Below, piece after piece: positions 61,574-64,000 of a stretch of 64,000 nucleotides of DNA. The notes under the pieces were generated by a model. It was not told the DNA's origin. It ran no database searches and saw nothing but the letters and a program-made list of their open reading frames with translations. The translations under genes and the position numbers were made by a program. How positions within the stretch are numbered: position 1 is the first letter of the stretch; every line of letters begins with the position of its first letter. Source of the stretch: Streptomyces indicus (GTDB taxonomy: Bacteria > Actinomycetota > Actinomycetes > Streptomycetales > Streptomycetaceae); NCBI RefSeq assembly GCF_900100315.1, contig NZ_FNFF01000016.1, positions 62,001 through 126,000 on the forward strand, in the 5' to 3' direction.

Positions 61574-62008
61574 CGGCAGGGCTTCTCTCGATCGACAAAG
61601 TGTCCGGAGCTCCAGAATTCGTGGTCGCTGGCTCATGGGCATGCGGAGAGCGCCCGATCGTGCGTTGGCCAGATGACCGATGCCTTGCCCAAGGGGGGAT
61701 CGGTGCGCCTCCGGCGGCCTGCGTCCCACCGGACCTCGCCGGTTCCGTTGCGGCTGGTTATGGCTCTGCGGTGCCCATTCGCTGGAGGCCTACGTGAAGC
61801 AGGCGGAGTCCGCCTCGTCGTGCGGTGCTGCCGCCGGGTCGAGGGGCCATGAGGCCACGGCGACCGCCGGGGATGTCGGGGGATCCCGCCGGTCGGGCGG
61901 TCGAGCCTCGGACGGGCCCCTTCCGCTGAGTGATCTGCTTCACAACGTGTCACAGCGGTCAGTGGTGCGGTGACTTATGGCCGAACACAGGGAAGCGGAG
62001 GAGGCACC
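61574..62008. other. 435-bp gap without recognised gene
   Basis: Divergent region between the surface-protein and oxidoreductase genes. It must carry both promoters, but no clear -35/-10 pair, palindrome or coding sequence was identified. Short open frames (for example 61758-61943 on the minus strand) have no recognisable features. Confidence 0.4.
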
Positions 62009-63217
62009 ATGACAGGCGATACGCGAGTGGTTGTGATCGGTGGGGGATATGCGGGCGTGATGGCTGCGAACCGGCTGACGCAGCACGGCGACGTGAGGGT
62101 GACGTTGGTCAACCCGCGTCCGGATCTTGTCCATCGTGTGCGCCTGCACCAGTTGGTGGGCGGGTCCCACGACGCGGTCGTGGCGTTCCAGGACGTGCTG
62201 GCCGAGCGGGTTCGGCTCGTGGTCGACGTCGTAACGCGGATCAATGCCCCGGCGCGTAGCGTGACGTTGGAGGCCGGAGGCACGCTCGACTACGACTATC
62301 TGATCTACGCCGTGGGCAGCGGCAGCGCGGAGCCAGACCTGCCGGGCGCGGCCGAGTTCACCTACGCGGTCGCCACGCTGGAGGAGGCGCAGCGGCTGCG
62401 TGCGGCTCTGGACGCCACCCCCGCCAGTGCCCCGGTGACGGTGGTCGGCGCCGGGCCCACCGGCATCGAGACCGCGGCCGAACTCGCGGACACAGGGCGC
62501 GCCGTCACGCTGGTGTGCGGTGGCATTCTCGGCCCGTACCTGCACACTCGCGGTCGGCGTTCGGTCGCCAAGCGGCTGGCCTAGCTCGGGGTGACGGTCG
62601 TCGACGGACCCGGCACGAAGGTGGCGGCGGTGACCCGCGCGGCCGTGCAGCTCGCCGACGGGCGCGAGCTGCCGAGCGAGGTCACCGTATGGACCGCGGG
62701 TTTCGGTGTCCCGGACTTGGCCGCGCGCAGCGGGTTGAGCACCGACGGCGTGGGCCGCCTCCTTACGGACGAGACGCTGACGAGCGTGGACGACGAGCGC
62801 ATCCTGGCCGCCGGGGACTCGGCCGCCCCGTCCGGTCAGCCCCTGCGGATGAGCTGCCTGAACGCCACACCGCTGGGTGCGCGGGCCGCCGACACCGTGC
62901 TCAGCAGGATCGCGGGCCGCCGGCCGGACCTCCTCCATCAGGGCCTGTACGCCCAGTGCATCAGCCTCGGCCGGAGCGCGGGGATCTACCAGTTCGCCAA
63001 CCGGTCCGACGTCGCGGTGTGGGTGCACATCGACGCAGGCTTGGGCGCGAGGATCAAGGAGAAGGTCTGCGAGGCGATCCCCGGCCACCTCAGCGGCGAG
63101 GCCCGTAAGCCCGGCTCGTTCCGTCTTCACCGTGTGCCCGGCGGCGCAGCCAAGCGCCGGCAGATCCTCAGTGCCCAGCAAGTCCAGACGCCGGCCGCGA
63201 CCGACCAGCAGGCCTGA
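62009..63217 (+). pseudogene. NAD(P)/FAD-dependent oxidoreductase (NDH-2-like) with internal TAG
   Basis: From the ATG at 62009 (GGAGGAGG upstream) the frame reads RVVVIGGGYAGVMAANRL (FAD site), YDYLIYAVGSGS and VTVVGAGPTGIETAAELA (NAD site). It meets TAG at 62582-62584 after KRLA, and continues in the same frame with LGVTVVDGPG, VTVWTAGFGVPDLA and ILAAGDSAAP (second FAD contact) to 63217. Without the TAG it would be a complete 402-codon protein; KRLA-K/E-LGVTVV is the expected family sequence, so one base change (AAG or GAG to TAG) explains it. It precedes an ECF41-type sigma gene, a common pairing in Streptomyces. Confidence 0.75.
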
Positions 63218-63318
63218 CCCGTGCGCGCTGCAAGGATCTCGCCACGGCCGCCCGCGCGAGCGATCGTTCAACCCAGTCAGCCCAGCCGACCGTGCAGGAC
63301 CGAGAGAGAGGACCAGAG

Positions 63319-64000
63319 TTGAGCGGCGATGCCGACGACCCGGCGACCGAGGCGTTCCTCGCCCACCGCAATCTGCTCTTCACCGTCGCCTACGAGGTAC
63401 TGGGTTCGGCAGCCGACGCCGAGGACGTCCTCCAGGAGGCATGGCTGCAGTGGGTCAGGGCCGACCAGGAGGCGGTGCGCGACCGGCGCGCCTTCCTCGT
63501 CAGGATCACCACCCGCCAGGCACTCAACCGGCTCCGCACCGTGAAACGCCGCCGCGAATCCTACGTCGGCCCCTGGCTGCCGGAGCCGCTGCTCACCGCA
63601 CCGGATGTGGCCGAGGACGTCGAGCTGGCCGAAAGCGTGTCGATGGCCCTGATGCTCGTGCTCGAGACGCTGTCGCCCACCGAGCGGGCGGTCTTCGTCC
63701 TGCGCGAGGTCTTCGACATCGACTACGACGAGATCGCCGCCGCAGTCGACAAGAGCCCGGCGGCCGTCCGCCAGATCGCCCATCGCGCCCGCCGGCACGT
63801 CGATGCCCGCCGCCCTCGTCGGGCGGTGTCCTCAGCCGAAAGCCGGACGGTCCTGACGTCGTTCCGGCATGCCGTCGAAACCGGGGATCCTCAGGCCCTG
63901 CTCGACGTGCTTGCCCCCGACGTCGTCCTGATGAGCGACGGCGGCGGCATCAGGCACGCGGCGCTGCGGCCGGTTGCCGGCGCCGAGCGGGTGTCCCGGA
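63319..64000 (+). CDS. ECF41-type RNA polymerase sigma factor (3' end outside window)
   Basis: The frame starts at TTG 63319, behind GAGAGAGAGGACC, and is open to the window end (227 residues seen). Region 2 (AFLAHRNLLFTVAYEVLGS, AEDVLQEAWLQW) and region 4 (LSPTERAVFVLREVF, DYDEIAAAVDKSPAAVRQIAHRARRH) are clear. After about residue 175 a SnoaL-like C-terminal extension begins (FRHAVETGDPQALLDVLAPD, VLMSDGGG), the hallmark of ECF41 (SigJ-like) factors, where it regulates sigma activity in place of an anti-sigma factor. ECF41 genes commonly control the adjacent oxidoreductase, here the interrupted gene just upstream. Confidence 0.9.
   Translation, partial: MSGDADDPATEAFLAHRNLLFTVAYEVLGSAADAEDVLQEAWLQWVRADQEAVRDRRAFLVRITTRQALNRLRTVKRRRESYVGPWLPEPLLTAPDVAEDVELAESVSMALMLVLETLSPTERAVFVLREVFDIDYDEIAAAVDKSPAAVRQIAHRARRHVDARRPRRAVSSAESRTVLTSFRHAVETGDPQALLDVLAPDVVLMSDGGGIRHAALRPVAGAERVSR

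Noticed and set aside
1-64000. tRNA, rRNA or CRISPR array
   Set aside because: No cloverleaf with a conserved T-loop, no rRNA-like segment and no regularly spaced identical repeats were seen on reading both strands. A tRNAscan or CRISPR search was not possible.

Overview
The window reads as a chromosomal segment of a Streptomyces species. The DNA is uniformly GC-rich, the genes use GC-ending codons with frequent GTG and TTG starts, and there is a complete conservon (cvnA-D plus two P450s), an SsgA-like protein and several LacI regulators of polysaccharide use. No tRNA, rRNA or CRISPR array was seen.

Layout. 1-0.75 kb: end of a nitronate monooxygenase gene. 0.87-4.6 kb: a glycerol/dihydroxyacetone module, with glycerol dehydrogenase divergent from dhaK and a fused dhaL-dhaM. 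4.7-7.3 kb: a VanZ-like protein and a PAS-GAF-SpoIIE phosphatase. 7.3-16.6 kb: a cellulose-degradation island (GH5-CBM2, LacI regulator, AA10 LPMO-CBM2, GH6-Fn3-CBM3 and GH12-CBM2) with CebR-type operators in front of the GH5 and GH12 genes. 17.8-27.2 kb: a second carbohydrate cluster (F5/8C plus beta-helix protein, clan-A glycosidase, DUF1996 protein, intracellular GH3, LacI regulator) whose two ends share another operator-like palindrome. 27.2-34.5 kb: an ECF sigma factor fused to a membrane/proline-rich tail, an SsgA-like protein, carbonic anhydrase, broken DedA and response-regulator genes, a VOC protein, and a three-gene cassette (DUF6232-like protein, a small protein sharing a GDK motif with it, and a PASTA protein). 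35.1-40.7 kb: the conservon, whose first P450 lacks the ExxR motif. 40.7-45.5 kb: a zone of interrupted and truncated genes. 45.9-53.1 kb: a beta-glucoside uptake operon (binding protein, two permeases, GH1) with a divergent LacI gene and a Gfo/Idh/MocA oxidoreductase carrying a matching operator. 53.3-61.6 kb: a cell-surface module (1955-residue LPXTG protein with DUF11 repeats, L,D-transpeptidase, DUF5979-like protein). 62-64 kb: an FAD oxidoreductase gene with an internal amber codon, then an ECF41-type sigma factor that runs off the window.

How the genes fit together. Secreted enzymes cut cellulose and probably a second glucan or other polysaccharide; ABC uptake and the intracellular GH1 and GH3 enzymes finish the oligosaccharides; LacI repressors couple supply to expression. 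Three of the secreted carbohydrate-active genes have a TTA codon at position 7 or 8, which in Streptomyces implies dependence on the bldA tRNA and so a link to development.

The window also holds an unusual number of broken genes (two in-frame stops, at least two frameshifted genes, a truncated kinase, a transposase remnant). These are either real decay or assembly error and need read-level checking. All family assignments come from reading the sequence; none was confirmed by a database search.
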